Shown here piece after piece: positions 1 to 10,398 of a stretch of DNA of 15,802 bases; position 1 is the first letter of the stretch, and each line of letters opens with the position of its first letter. Position numbers and translations under genes: made by a program. The notes beneath the pieces are model-generated. The model saw only the letters and a list, made by a program, of their open reading frames with translations, searched no databases and was not told the DNA's origin. This stretch comes from Thoreauomyces humboldtii (taxonomy: Eukaryota > Chytridiomycota > Chytridiomycetes > Spizellomycetales > Powellomycetaceae): positions 1 to 15,802 of the forward strand of contig JADGJA010000532.1 of assembly GCA_027596035.1 (NCBI GenBank), given 5' to 3'.

Positions 1-373
1 TTTTTTTTTTTTTTTTTTTGTGGTTTTTTGTTGTTTCTGAATATGATTGTTGAAATACATATGAGAATGACCAGTTTTTCTTTCTTCTTTCTCCAAAAGT
101 CTGATCGTCCTACTTTTGCCTCCAGAGGGATTTTTGGACGGTTTTCCCCCCGGAGCAAGTCAGTGAACTGGTATGTACAAAGGAACGCATGCTCGAAAGT
201 GAGCAAAAAGTATGTGCAGTGAGAAAAGGAAGTGGCTTCTTTTGTGAGTATGAAGGTCCGTCCTTCTTGTAGTTGGTTGTGTCTTTTGTTTTCCTGCGGA
301 CAATCGGCCCGAGTGCTTTTGTGTGCGCCGGCCGTCCGTCCGTCGAGTTGGTCTGAGGTGAGGTGAACGAGTT
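1..373. other. 3' flank of the BRWD/PHIP-like gene; starts with a T19 run
   Basis: The window opens with 19 consecutive T, which is A19 on the sense strand of the gene ending at 374. The rest is T- and GT-rich sequence consistent with a 3' untranslated region and intergenic spacer. One short plus-strand reading frame (28-222) has no recognisable features and I do not support it as a gene. No RNA gene is visible. Confidence 0.5.
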
Positions 374-3300
374 TCATTCCGACTCTGACGATTCCACGAA
401 TCGCGGAGATCGACGAATCTTCTTTCTCGTTCCCGCTACCAACTTCCGAGCGCTCCCGGGAAGCGCTGGGACGGATGGGACGTACGATTCGGGGAGCGGG
501 ACGGGGTAGACACGCGCGTTGTCCGGTGGGAGGTCAACGGTTTGTCTGTGACGTAGTCTCTTCCGTTTCGGCGAGACGGACGAGGATCCTCCAGCGTCAT
601 CACCGTCTGCGTACTCTTCGTCGTCGGAGCCGGAACGAGTACGCTTGAGTTTATTCTCGGATGCTGCTGGAACCGAAGGGCGTTTCCGGACCGTTACCGA
701 CTCGTCGCTGTCAATCGAGTCCGAACCGCCATCACTGGCCGTGCCTTGCTCGTCGTCGGTGTATAGATCAGCATGCTCATCCTCCTGAGGTCGCTTTCGC
801 TTGCAGTATTTCGACCCATCGCTGAGGGAGACCCGACGAGAGCTGAAGAAGGGTTCCGCGAGGGGTTGGGGTTCGAACCAAGGCCGAGCGACCACGCGTG
901 GTGACGGCTGACGAGTTTCGACGTAATCCTCGTCGGATTCTCCTGGAGCGTCCACGTCGCTATCGAGCCGTGTGGGAACGCTCGGGAGGACAGCTTGAAG
1001 GATGGTATCTTCTTCTTCGCTGTGCGAAAACTCTTTCCGGGAAGGCGATACCGACTTTCCGCTCATGAGCTTCTCCGGAACATCAGAGTCCCACGGGTCC
1101 GAATCCTGAATTTGATCATCGTCGTAACCGGTTTGGGCACCAATCTCCTGATCCGACTCGGTGTCAGAGGAAAGTATATTTCGGCGTCGCTTGCCCGCTC
1201 TTGAGGCATGTTTCGACTTGACGAGGAGTTTGATCTTTGGACCCTTTTTGACGGGCGGGGATAGAGGGTGATCGTGATGGGGAAGGTCCCAGCGACGATG
1301 ATTACCGGGCAACGCGCCAGCTGGAAAAGGAACCAAGAAGTGGACGTCAGCAACAGTACAGCAAGATTAATCTCAATTGCCCGGTGTCACCTTACCCATA
1401 ACCTCTTCCAAAAGTTTCGGAAGCTTGTTCTGTGCCGTTTCATACACATCCGAATTCTCTTCGTTAAACATCAGAGCGTTCTTTCGCATCTGCATGACAT
1501 CCCAGCCTACTGCCTAGACAAATTTACATAATGAGATCGGGTAATCTTTAACTCAAGGAAAAAAGAACGCCTTACCTCTGCTCGGCGATAGAAACCATTC
1601 TTGGCTCGTTCCTTGATCAAGTCCAGCCAAACAGGATACGCGATCAATTGCAGATATTCCGGGTATGCGGCAAAGTCGATTGCGGCCACAAAGGGAGCCA
1701 AAGCAGGCTTCTTGCTCCACCGCGTCATCATTGATACGAGAGGCTCATCTGTTTTTCGGGAGAGGATGGTATGTAAGGAAAGCTGAAAGACGCGGAGGTA
1801 ACACCCTTGCAAAATGGTGAAACGAACCTAGACCTCTGTACGCCTCAATAAATCCATGATGGGTATCTGATCGCTTCAGTTCCCAAGGACTGAATGTCTC
1901 GCAGCTTCCGATCGGCGCATCGTCGGTCGGGGTAAACCTGACAGTGATGCTGTTCCAAGGTTGAACGTTGGGCTGAATGATGCTCTCAATCTCTCCCTCC
2001 CACATGGCGTCCCCATCGTACTGCACGAACACCTGGTCTCCGACCTTCCACTGCTCCTCCATGCCCTTGACGTAGGATTGGAACAGTACGATGAAGTCTG
2101 CGGCTTGATCTTGGTCCCACCACTTGATCTCCAAAAGTTCCTTTCTGGTAACTTTCATGACTGGGACCATTTCGTCCTCATGAGGCACACCGCCAGGCGT
2201 GCAGCTGCCATCTTCTTCGTGGACATGGAGCTGCATAATGCAGCACGCTGGCTGGTGAACCACGTAGTCGATCTTGTCCACGACCCCGAAAATAACATCT
2301 TCACGGCAAGCTACATTGACCTCCGCCGTGTTATGAGCAGTTTCTCGAGCCTGCTCGAGCCAAGCCCGGTGACCGGCTGGGAAATAGGCGACGAGGTCGC
2401 CAAGCTGAGGGACGTATGGGGCGCCGGAGGGTGAGTGCTTGCATGAAGTTACCCAAGGCGAGGGTGCTGTGATAGGTGCCACAAAGCCCTCAAGCTTCCC
2501 CTTTCCCTTGTGGCTGAGACTGGCACTTTTTCTCCCCTTGGGCTTTCGAAGACTCGAATCGCTGGCACTCTCCGAGTCTTCCAACACCTCAGCATACGAT
2601 GTCCTGGCTTTTCCCCCTCGACGTGAGGAGGTCGGCTCCTCAATCCAGTCGCCCTCGTCATCGCTGCTGTGCATGGCTCGGTTTCGCTTTCGCTTGGTGA
2701 CTGCCTTCATTCGCGGCGGGTGGTTGAGGGGCCCGTCGTCAATGAAGTCTCCATCCGATATTTCACTATCAACAGCTGCCACCTCCTCCTCATCGTCGTC
2801 TTCATCATCCGCGCCACCATCTCCCGCGAACTCTTCACCGCTAGATTCAGGGAGCGGGACAATGGGAACATCCTCGTAATTTGTCATTTGAGGTTCGTCC
2901 AGTTGCACCATCAAAGGACGCGCACGACGTCGCTCCTGCTTTTCCTTCTTGGACCTAAACAAGACGGGGTGAGATTAGTAGACGAAGAGCACATCCATCC
3001 GCAGGGAAAGTCCACCTACCATTCCTGAGCTTTTTCTCGCGTGAGAAGAGAAGCTTCGACAGACTCGATGGCCTTTTTAATTTCTCGCTCTGCGACGATG
3101 GCATCCGTATTCGTTGCGAGAGAGCGATCCAACGCGAAACTTTCCCTGACTTTAGCGTAATCGCCGTCGTGCGGGATCCCGCGCCCATCCATCAAGACCA
3201 GAAAAGGCACCTCATGAGGTAAGGAATTGTTTTGCGGATCCCACAGATCACCGTTGGCGTTAATGGAGACAGCGTCAAAGTCGCACCCATGAAATTGTTC

Positions 3301-5552
3301 AAAAGGCATCCCGTACGGTTCGGCTGCAATGCCGACAAAGTGCGCTTGCCCAGACATGTCAACAACTCCAATCAAATCTCCTTCGACATTAAAGCTTGCT
3401 CCCAGGAGCGGGTCGCCGAATGCGATGTTGCGAAGTTTCGAGCCGCGGGCGATGTCCCACAAGATGATCTGCCCATCATACGATCCCGAGAGCAACACAT
3501 TGGGATCAGTGGGATGGGCATCAAGATGGTAGACGGCTTTTGTGTGACCCTGGAGGGTGCACAGCATTCCTCCGCTGGTGGGATCGCATACGCGGATTAT
3601 GAAATCCGAGAGAACAGCAGCGATCCTGCAATCGTCGGCCGCCCAGCAGACTGCCGTGACGCCGTCGACGGCCTCCGCCGCAGACTCAGCTGGCGTAACG
3701 ATGCCCGCAGATGTTCCGATCTCCATGAGTACAGGGCCCTCCTCGATCGCGTGGGATAATACAGGCTCGGCAAAAATCGCGTTAGCCACGCGCGCTGCGA
3801 TCTCATCCTCAATGACCGGCAAGTCCACTGCAAGCTTTAGATTAGCAGAGTTTTGCAAAATCTGGCCTGAGCTTCTTGACTTACGTTTCGTTGTGTCCCA
3901 GGTATCGTCTTTGGGCACGTATTCGTAAACATTTACGGTGCCATCCACGCACCCGCTTGCAAAACGATTTCCACTTTTGCTGAAGCGAAGTTCCTTAATG
4001 GAGATGTCCCGTCCTACCGAGCGCCTTGGGGTATGATCTTCCTTCCTCCAGCCAAGACTGGACGCGTCGAATCGACGCATAAGCTTGCAGCTCATGCCAG
4101 GTTCCTGACTTGATCCAGCAATGTCAGGTCCTCGGGGAACAATCTGGAAAAGATACACGAGACCGTCGGTCCCGCCGACAACGAAACGGCTGCCGGTTCG
4201 ATTGAATGCCGTAGTGTTCACACTGTCTGTCCGTTTGTCGAATGTTTCAAGTACGATTGGCTGTAAAAGAAATCAATCAGCGAACAATAGCCAGAACGCA
4301 CATTGATTTTCAGGCGCACCTTCTTATCATAGTTCGAGATTTCCGCATCCCACTTGTAAACACGTGTGCGGCCGTCCCGGCAACCGACGAGAAAGCAATT
4401 CGAGTCTGCATGGACCGAAGGTGAAAATGCAACGCTCTTTATCTCCTTGTCCTATAGAAGTTGCCATCGAGGTCAGAATTGAACGGCGAAACAAGCAGAC
4501 GGACTGAATATTACTCACGATCTTCAAAATAGTTAGAGGCTCCCACGTTTGAGTAGACCAGATCATAACTGTCATGTCCGATGCAGCTGACGCAAGCAGT
4601 GTGTTCTCCTCGTTTATTGTGAGGTCTAAAATGACAACTCCCTCCTAAGGAACCATTTGGAGAACGTTAAGCTAGTAACTGTTTGTTCGCAGCCGGAATA
4701 TGAGACTTACCGTATTTTCGGCTTGCAAGGAAGAGTGGCCTCGTAACGTCCTCATGCATCTCCCAGTTTTGGCGCACCAGACCTTGACGAGGCTATCATC
4801 GGCACCCTGAGAGACAAGGTGACTTTCTGTTGGCACACATGAGGTCTATAAAACTTGCACCCAAGGACATACGGTGAAGAAGATCTGGCCTGTCCGGTCA
4901 AAGATTCCATTGTAGCTGGCTACCAAATGGCCGCGCACACTCGCAAGCTGATGAGGTAGAGCGATTACTCAACAACGTCAAGAGTGAAGAGACAATCCGG
5001 ACTGCATTACTCACTCTCTCAAAATGGCCGTATAATAATGCCCATGGGCGCAACGGATCTATCCGAGTCTCCACCATATCCCGCTGCAGCAGTCTAATGA
5101 CAGCTGAGAGGGGAATCAATGTCAATGGTCCTACGCTCAGGTGACCTTCAACCGAGTTGACCACTAACGTTCGTTCTCCTTTTGCCATTCAAGATAAGCT
5201 CGCTTTGGCATTGCAAGGCCGCCGAGTGTAGGTTGTCCCGTCAGGCCCTTGAGCCGCTCCATGAGCAATGGCAGGTATTCTGGCGTTACTTCCGGGTGTG
5301 CTTCGCTCTGTCGATGGCAAATTCTGTGGTCAAGATCGATTCCTTTCCATCGTTCACTGGCAAGAAGCTGGTCCTCACCAACTCGGTGTACGTTGCCACA
5401 TGCGAGTTTCCCATGTAGTCCTTCCGGGGAGGCAGAACAAAATCGGCTTCCGATCCAGGTTCCGTGGGCTGAAGCTCCTCCAGCTCCTCTCGCAGAACGG
5501 CAAAGGTCCTGCTGTACTTTGACGTTTCGAGAAACCGTGCAATGAGAAACAT
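374..5552 (-). CDS. BRWD/PHIP-like WD40, cryptic-Tudor and bromodomain protein (13 exons)
   Basis: A nuclear chromatin reader; animal relatives bind methylated and acetylated histone tails and act as CRL4 ubiquitin-ligase adaptors. Exons by phase-consistent GT-AG introns: 5379-5552, 5169-5307, 5015-5103, 4873-4947, 4711-4806, 4519-4644, 4320-4451, 3885-4260, 3020-3827, 1828-2954, 1576-1748, 1396-1513, 374-1320, giving 4380 nt and 1459 aa. Visible domains: N-terminal helix 'MFLIARFLETS', typical of the family; about eight WD40 repeats (roughly aa 135-640, e.g. 'TGADDSLVKVW', 'SGSYDGQIILWD'); an acidic and basic linker; cryptic Tudor (about 857-1045, 'GDLVAYFPAGHRAWLE' to 'PWELKR'); bromodomain (about 1050-1145, 'FYRRAE' then 'NALMFNEENSDVY', keeping the acetyl-lysine Asn); a charged low-complexity tail ending SESE. 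Animal members have two bromodomains; only one is seen here. The start is uncertain: the frame stays open to an ATG at 5753, and a short upstream exon is possible. Confidence 0.9.
3828..3884 (-). other. 57-nt stopless intron in the WD40 region
   Basis: On the minus strand the segment begins GTAAGT, has a CTAAT branch-site motif and ends GCAG. It is 57 nt (19 codons) and has no stop in the coding frame, so retaining it would insert 19 residues without a frameshift. Removal gives 'TTK|LDLPVIE' between WD repeats five and six. The splice signals are among the best in the gene, so I treat it as an intron that could be alternatively retained. Confidence 0.75.
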
Positions 5553-6200
5553 AAGGTCTATCACACGGAGATCAAAAGGCCCGCGTAAGCACTGGTATCC
5601 CTGCCGCATTCCACGGTGGTCCTCGAAGCCAAACCCACCGTGCTCTAGGGGACCGCCGCGCCGAACTTGTCCGGACCGTTGCACCCGCGGGCAAGCGGAC
5701 CCAATGACTTTTACCATTTCCACCTCCGAACAACCAATCTCTTCGCCATTCATTGCAACGGTGGCAGCTTCGTCGGATGGGAAGTTGGCGGTTCTGGCAG
5801 AAGATGAAGAAGGAATGGCACAGCGGAGGAGTGAGAGGGGCTAGGATATCGACGGTATCGACAAGGCTATTTCTGGCCACTTCCACAATCCCCGGTGATT
5901 TTCCCACGTAAGCGCTGAAAACTCCTGTCGACACACGCAAAACCGGCAGCAGATGCCGCAGGAGTCTCAGGGTCTCAGGAGCTCCGGCAGGGCTGGCGGC
6001 AGGGCAGAGTCCAGGGCAGAGTCCTTTGAAGGGCCCAAAGCTCAGCATCGCAGTCGAGGGATGAAGTTGAGTGATGCAGTACAGAGACTTTGGCGAACCA
6101 GGGCAGACTGAACAATGTGTTTTTCAATTGCCAGATATTACAGAGATGCCGAACACAATTAGCAAAATCTCAACCCCCGCCCATTTCTCTCCGATGCCAT
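5553..6200. other. Intergenic region between the BRWD-like gene start and the tetraspanin 3' end
   Basis: About 650 bp separating two minus-strand genes. It should hold the promoter and 5' leader of the BRWD-like gene and the tetraspanin 3' untranslated region. Reading frames here (minus 5572-6048, plus 5542-5844) have no recognisable domain. A short first exon of the BRWD-like gene could lie here: an ATG at 5753 opens a frame continuous with the N-terminal helix. A perfect 12-bp tandem doublet lies at 6001-6024. No clear TATA box was found. Confidence 0.5.
6001..6024. repeat. 12-bp perfect tandem doublet
   Basis: The unit agggcagagtcc occurs twice head to tail with no mismatch, in non-coding sequence between two genes. 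It looks like a slippage or repair micro-duplication. Confidence 0.9.
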
Positions 6201-7327
6201 TCAAGCCACGCGCGACCCAGGACGACTGCCTGCAGCAAAGTGCGGATAAGCGCCGGCAGGACCACCAACAGGATGCTGAACGTTGGCAGGGGCTTCGGCA
6301 TCCCACGGACTCTCGTGAGTTCCGTAGCCGTCGCAGGAGCGACCAGTAAGGAGACGACGATGCTCATCCAGAAGGGTGTTCCGACGTTCCTCGTCAGTGG
6401 GGAGTCGCGAAGCAAGGTAGTAAGCGGGAACCAAGCCAAGGAGCTGTGTTGCCAAAAGAGAACGAACATTGTGAGCGTGCCTGGAAGCGAGGGCTGTTGC
6501 GCGTAAAGGCCGCTGTCCAACCTGCAAGACGGCCAACGTGCTGACGATGACTCCAAATGCGCGCTGTCTGTCTTCCCACTCCGTCTTGATGAGATCGATG
6601 CATGGTCTTTCATATCCAAAGTTTCTGTTCTTGCTGCAAGCCTTGCGGGACCGAGTGGGTTTGGGCCAAGCGCGATCGTCGACGAACTTCAAGCCACAGC
6701 ATTCGTATTGATCTTCGATGTCACGAATGTACCGAGGCTGATGCTCATAAAGGTAGGTCCAACGGCGATCGGCTAGCTCGGTAATCTAAAGCGAAACAGG
6801 TCAGAAAGCATCTTGCAGGAACGCAAGCTCATGGAGCTTACGGTCTGTCCACGAGTGTTGAGAGCTGCAACGCCAACGACGATTTGAAGGAACACCAAGC
6901 CCATCATGATGGCAAAGTAGGTCCAGAGCACGTTGCGGTGCTCTCCGAAAGAGCCAAAGCAGCCGACAAGGGAGAGCAAGATCACAAATCCGCCAGTAAC
7001 GACGGAGATGATTGGAAGCGTCATAGGAACCATCGCGCTCCCTGAAACCACGAGGTCGGTTCAATATCAGAACATCTCTCGGTGTCAACATGCAAGTCCC
7101 ACCGAGAGGATTGAGAAGACCATAACAGCCCACTCCGATAAGCGCGGCACCTGCGAGCTGTAGCATGAATGGGAGTTAGTTGTAAGCGCCGAAACGTGCG
7201 TCGGCGGCTTGGTGGAACGAAACAATACGGCTGTCAGAAAGCTGATGGCAAGTGTCGTCCATTTTGCGGTTTTGAACATGGTGGCGTCGTCCATCAAGGA
7301 CGTGTAGTCGGCTCCCCCTTTGCCCAT
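6201..7327 (-). CDS. Tetraspanin family membrane protein (5 exons)
   Basis: A four-pass membrane protein of the tetraspanin type, which organises membrane microdomains; in fungi some members are needed for infection structures or cell-wall-related processes (family knowledge). Exons: 7229-7327, 7103-7157, 6842-7041, 6522-6785, 6201-6443, giving 861 nt and 286 aa with all junction phases matching. Membrane segments lie near aa 22-45, 60-80, 88-108 and 194-219. The short first loop ('NPLGSAMVPM') and the TM2-TM3 turn ('GCFGSFGEHRNVLWTYF') are typical. The large loop carries the diagnostic Cys147-Cys148-Gly149 ('YECCGLKF') plus Cys168 and Cys180, enough for two disulfides. The roughly 65-residue cytoplasmic tail is hydrophilic and unlike anything I recognise. 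Start chosen: the first ATG after a TATA box and a pyrimidine-rich leader. Confidence 0.88.
6444..6521 (-). other. 78-nt stopless intron inside tetraspanin TM4
   Basis: The minus-strand segment starts GTTGGA and ends ACACAG. It is 78 nt, phase 0 at both ends, and open in the coding frame. Splicing joins 'STLAVLQ' to 'LLGLVPAYYL', which makes a continuous fourth transmembrane helix. Retention would insert 26 mostly polar residues into that helix. The donor is weaker than others here, so the intron is inferred mainly from the restored helix. Confidence 0.65.
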
Positions 7328-7417
7328 GCTGGGTTGGTAAGATGTTGTATCGTAGGGTTGCGAGACAGACGGAAGAGAGCTCAGCGGTGTAAGTGGCGTG
7401 ACGACGATTTCTTCCCC

Positions 7418-7425
7418 TTTTTATA
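7418..7425 (-). promoter_or_regulatory. TATA box of the tetraspanin gene
   Basis: The minus strand reads TATAAAAA here, about 90 bp upstream of the tetraspanin ATG at 7327. It is followed by a CT-rich stretch (CTCTCTTCCGTCTGTCTC) typical of fungal transcription starts. The position and leader fit a core promoter. Confidence 0.6.
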
Positions 7426-9342
7426 CGAGATAAACCACGAACTGCGTCGTGAACCGACTCGTCTTGCGTCACTGTTTCTTAACGTCTTCGAGGGTCCTGA
7501 TCATGTGAGAAGGGTCTCCTCTGAATATGGTTTCGGGCAGAGACGCCGCTGACAACAGACAGCCTTGACAGCTACTAACAGCACAGTATTTTCCGGCAAT
7601 TGCATGCAGCCTGGTGTTGGGCGGGAAGGCCGCTCAGTCGTGGCCTTGAGCGATTTCAGCTATACTCACATTCAAACGCAATGATGATACGAATTTGTCA
7701 GGTTTAAGAGGGTAGTCCTGAGATTGCGAAACGAGATGTTCGACGCTTCTTGTTCAGACCGGAGATGGGCGAGAACCCTCTTTATCTGCGACAAACATGG
7801 AGAGAGTCGAAGAGTTTTTGACTCAATATATAGAATGGAATGCCTTTCCCTCCATCCTTTTATTACGGGAAAGTAAGCAAACACTGTGTAATGATGTACG
7901 ACGTCGTCAATGAACACAAGTCGGAGATGCTGAGCACCGCCAGGCCGCCCAGAGTTCAGGACGTAGGGAGAGGTTGGTCGAAGACCGGACGGAAAGTAGA
8001 CAAGCACGTCGGCCAGCTGCGGCGTCTAGGAAGAGCCGGCCTCGGGGCGCGCCGAGCCCTACCGCAACCAGCCGTATGACCTCTCGGCAGGGGACGGAGG
8101 AGAGGCTAGCGGCGCACAGTGGGTTGATGGGCAGCTGTCTGAATGCCGTAGCCTTGCCGGCCGGATCCCCCGGCGCGGGACTCCTCTCACTATCCTGAGC
8201 AAGCCGAGGTAGAGAGGAGGGTGCAGATCACATCTGCCTCCCGCTTAAGAGGAATGGGGCGCCAGCGAGTGGTGATTGGCAGGCATGGGCGACGTCATAA
8301 AAGTTTGGGACCCGTTGATGTTGACGGAGCATTGTCGGCTTTCGGAGAACGTCCGATTCAGCAAGCGTCCTACAGCTCCGCTGGACTTTCCTGCAGGAAA
8401 CGTACCTGGAAACAATGTTGATATCGCTTCCAATGTTTTCAAGCGGGTCGCCTGTCGCTTGCAGGTATCGCGGGCGGCTTCGTGATAGTACGCAGGAAGA
8501 GCTCCTAAGCGTGTGCGTGATACACCTCGCGCGCGAAGTCTAACGACTGGGCGCGGCTGTCCGGTAATTCAGATATTGGCACCGTTCGCTATGTCGCGAG
8601 GCCCTTCGTTTCTTTGGTAAAGCTCAAATTGGTGTCCGAAGCCAGTGAATGGCAGCGATGGTTGAGTATCTTTCTTGCGCCTTTGGGGAGCGGGTCTTTG
8701 GAACCCATCCGTGGCTGCTGAAAGACCGATTGAAGACCGAAGATTTGCTCGCATCAAACGATTCGGGAAGGCGTCGCGAGCCATCGGGACCTCAGCGTAG
8801 GACCTCAGCGTATTGCTGTTGAATCCGCTCGCTCTGACTGTCTGACATCCCGTGAAGGCTGTCGAGAACACCAAACTTCGCCCGACAAGAGAGGCATAAT
8901 TCTTCCTCCCAAATCAAACACAAGTCTGTCGCAAGTGAGTTTATCACTACAGTAGTATGCCGATTCCTCCTTACCTCAGAGATGTTGCCGGGATATATAT
9001 CAGGAATGGTTATCGACGATGGTTACTCTGTCTAATCGGCAAATCCCTGTGCTTACCAGTCCTCGGCAGCAGGCATGCTCCTGACTGATTCTCAACACAA
9101 ACCGCTACTTGGTGTGCCTGATAAAAGCACGGGCGACCAGAAGTTGCCCGGTGTTTTCGGGAGATTCATTCCGAGGGAACTAGATGTGACATCCTGTTAG
9201 TGTGAAGAAGCGGAAGAAGGCCGCACAGAATGATCCCGGTCACATCAAGTGACCTGTGTTAACTTGGTAAAGTGGATACCACTGTCTCCACCCGTCCATT
9301 TGACCATCTCTAGAACGGCAAATGCCAATGATCAGCCCGACC
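7426..9342. other. Long stretch without a supportable gene
   Basis: About 1.9 kb between the tetraspanin promoter and the 3' end of the methyltransferase-like gene. Reading frames are short and show no domain or convincing exon chain: minus 7672-8007 and 8569-8874; plus 7974-8198 and 8276-8485. The plus frame from 8285 (MGDVIKVWDPL...) ends near a possible donor (TTGCAG|GTATCG at about 8465) and is the least bad exon candidate, but no partner exon was found. Also seen: a CRE-like GACGTCAT followed by ATAAAAG at 8291-8302, a 13-bp tandem doublet at 8787-8812, and a small GCAGAT-CAC-ATCTGC palindrome at 8223-8237. No tRNA or rRNA is visible. It may hold a non-coding RNA or decayed sequence. Confidence 0.45.
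8787..8812. repeat. 13-bp perfect tandem doublet
   Basis: The unit ggacctcagcgta is repeated exactly twice in tandem in the gene-poor stretch. No coding role is apparent. Confidence 0.9.
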
Positions 9343-10182
9343 TCAGATGCCAGTAACATGTTTTGATTTCGAAGTGTCTCCAGCAGTCTTGACCGCCATG
9401 AACCAAGGCTCGACGCACCCTCTCGTCTTGACAGGGTACTCCTGATCTTCAACCAGGACCACGCTCTCGAAGAGGTTCTCCCCAACCAGTACCTTGCGGT
9501 ACACATCCGCCAACCACGTCACCTCGGGATGCCTCGGCCCCCTCACCTTCGGGGCGGGTATGACGGTCCGTTTCACGCCCGGTCTCGGAGACTTCAACGC
9601 GTGAAAGAACGCCAAAGCCGACGAATCATCCGATGGAAGCATGATATGCGTAGGATTCTCACTTTCGTATCCCTTCCTCTCCCCTCCCGCCACGCTCGCA
9701 ACCTCGGCATCGAACGCCATGGTTCCACCGGGAACGAGGATGCGAGCCCAATGTCTCACGATGGCCGGATCGTGCGCTGGTCGCATGTACCTCCATGTGG
9801 AGATGTCGAAGACGATGGAGTGGACGAGCGCAGTCGGTATCTGTGCGAGATCCAAGGGGTTGGTGAAGTCGAGCCAGAGGTGGGGTTGCGGTGTTTTTCC
9901 TTTAGGAGGCGTGGAGAAAGCTCCACCGAAGACGTCCGTCGGGATCCATAGGGTGTCCGTAGAGGATTGCAGAGGCTCCGCGTCTGGTGTCCACCAACGG
10001 GATTCTTCATCGACTCCTCGGCCGACGAGAAGGCCGAGAGAATGCGTTTTGGCTAGTTTGATCAAAAGGGCAGATTGCGCGGCGATGCTGCACTCTGGTC
10101 CGTGAGGGTCTGAATGAAGGGCGTAAAGCGAATGGCCATAGCGGGAGCCCAGTGCTGGTGTGGGACCAGCTTCTTGATGCAT
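9343..10182 (-). CDS. Class I methyltransferase-like protein, substrate unknown
   Basis: A single uninterrupted frame of 279 aa. An in-frame TAA four codons upstream of the ATG supports the start. Residues 120-158 read like the second half of a class I SAM-dependent methyltransferase fold: a hydrophobic strand with an acidic end ('VHSIVFDIST'), a helix, then 'WARILVPGGTMAFD', the usual post-motif of an RxLxPGG turn leading into a strand. The glycine-rich SAM-binding motif I is not clear; 'LGLLVGRGVDEE' near residues 49-60 is the closest match and lacks GxGxG. The methyltransferase assignment is therefore structural resemblance only, and the protein may not bind SAM. It is the only intact intronless gene here. 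The gap to the upstream hydrolase gene, on the same strand, is 216 bp. Confidence 0.6.
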   Translation of the reverse strand: MHQEAGPTPALGSRYGHSLYALHSDPHGPECSIAAQSALLIKLAKTHSLGLLVGRGVDEESRWWTPDAEPLQSSTDTLWIPTDVFGGAFSTPPKGKTPQPHLWLDFTNPLDLAQIPTALVHSIVFDISTWRYMRPAHDPAIVRHWARILVPGGTMAFDAEVASVAGGERKGYESENPTHIMLPSDDSSALAFFHALKSPRPGVKRTVIPAPKVRGPRHPEVTWLADVYRKVLVGENLFESVVLVEDQEYPVKTRGCVEPWFMAVKTAGDTSKSKHVTGI

Positions 10183-10398
10183 TCTATCAGGTTATTCACA
10201 CGAGCAGCAGTTGCAAGACCCTCGAGCTCTCCCTATCGTGCGGCCAGTTCCGGACTTTTCGGACTTTTCGATAGCAAAGATGAAGGGCTCGAAGCGATGT
10301 GGAATTCAGAAGCAAAAGAATATACAAGTGTACGAAGCATGGAAAGTCGTCAACGAAAAGCCCAGAAAGCATGAGCGAGTAACGATGATATTGAACTA
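10183..10398 (-). promoter_or_regulatory. Probable promoter of the methyltransferase-like gene
   Basis: A 216-bp spacer between two minus-strand genes. It contains two tandem copies of AAAAGTCCG (minus-strand reading) at 10251-10268, about 70-90 bp upstream of the ATG. A TATATT lies at about 10320, some 140 bp upstream. No terminator motif was identified for the upstream hydrolase gene. Promoter function is inferred from position only. Confidence 0.4.
10251..10268. repeat. 9-bp tandem doublet (cggactttt)
   Basis: Two perfect head-to-tail copies of cggactttt, followed by a further cg. The reverse complement, AAAAGTCCG, also occurs at 12554-12562, upstream of the hydrolase gene. Confidence 0.9.

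Noticed and set aside
860..882. GGTTCGAACC, a tRNA B-box-like sequence
   Set aside because: It lies in the last exon of the BRWD-like gene, with no matching A box, acceptor stem or anticodon arm around it.
1961..2879. Long plus-strand frames (157 and 146 aa) opposite the BRWD-like gene
   Set aside because: They are antisense shadows of the cryptic-Tudor and low-complexity exon; Ser-rich runs mirror the acidic codons. They show no domain.
6170..6619. Hydrophobic minus-strand frame overlapping the tetraspanin tail, with membrane-like stretches
   Set aside because: The tetraspanin frame already supplies four helices with matched splice phases. This frame has no start or family signal of its own, and its hydrophobicity comes from reading the coding exon out of frame.
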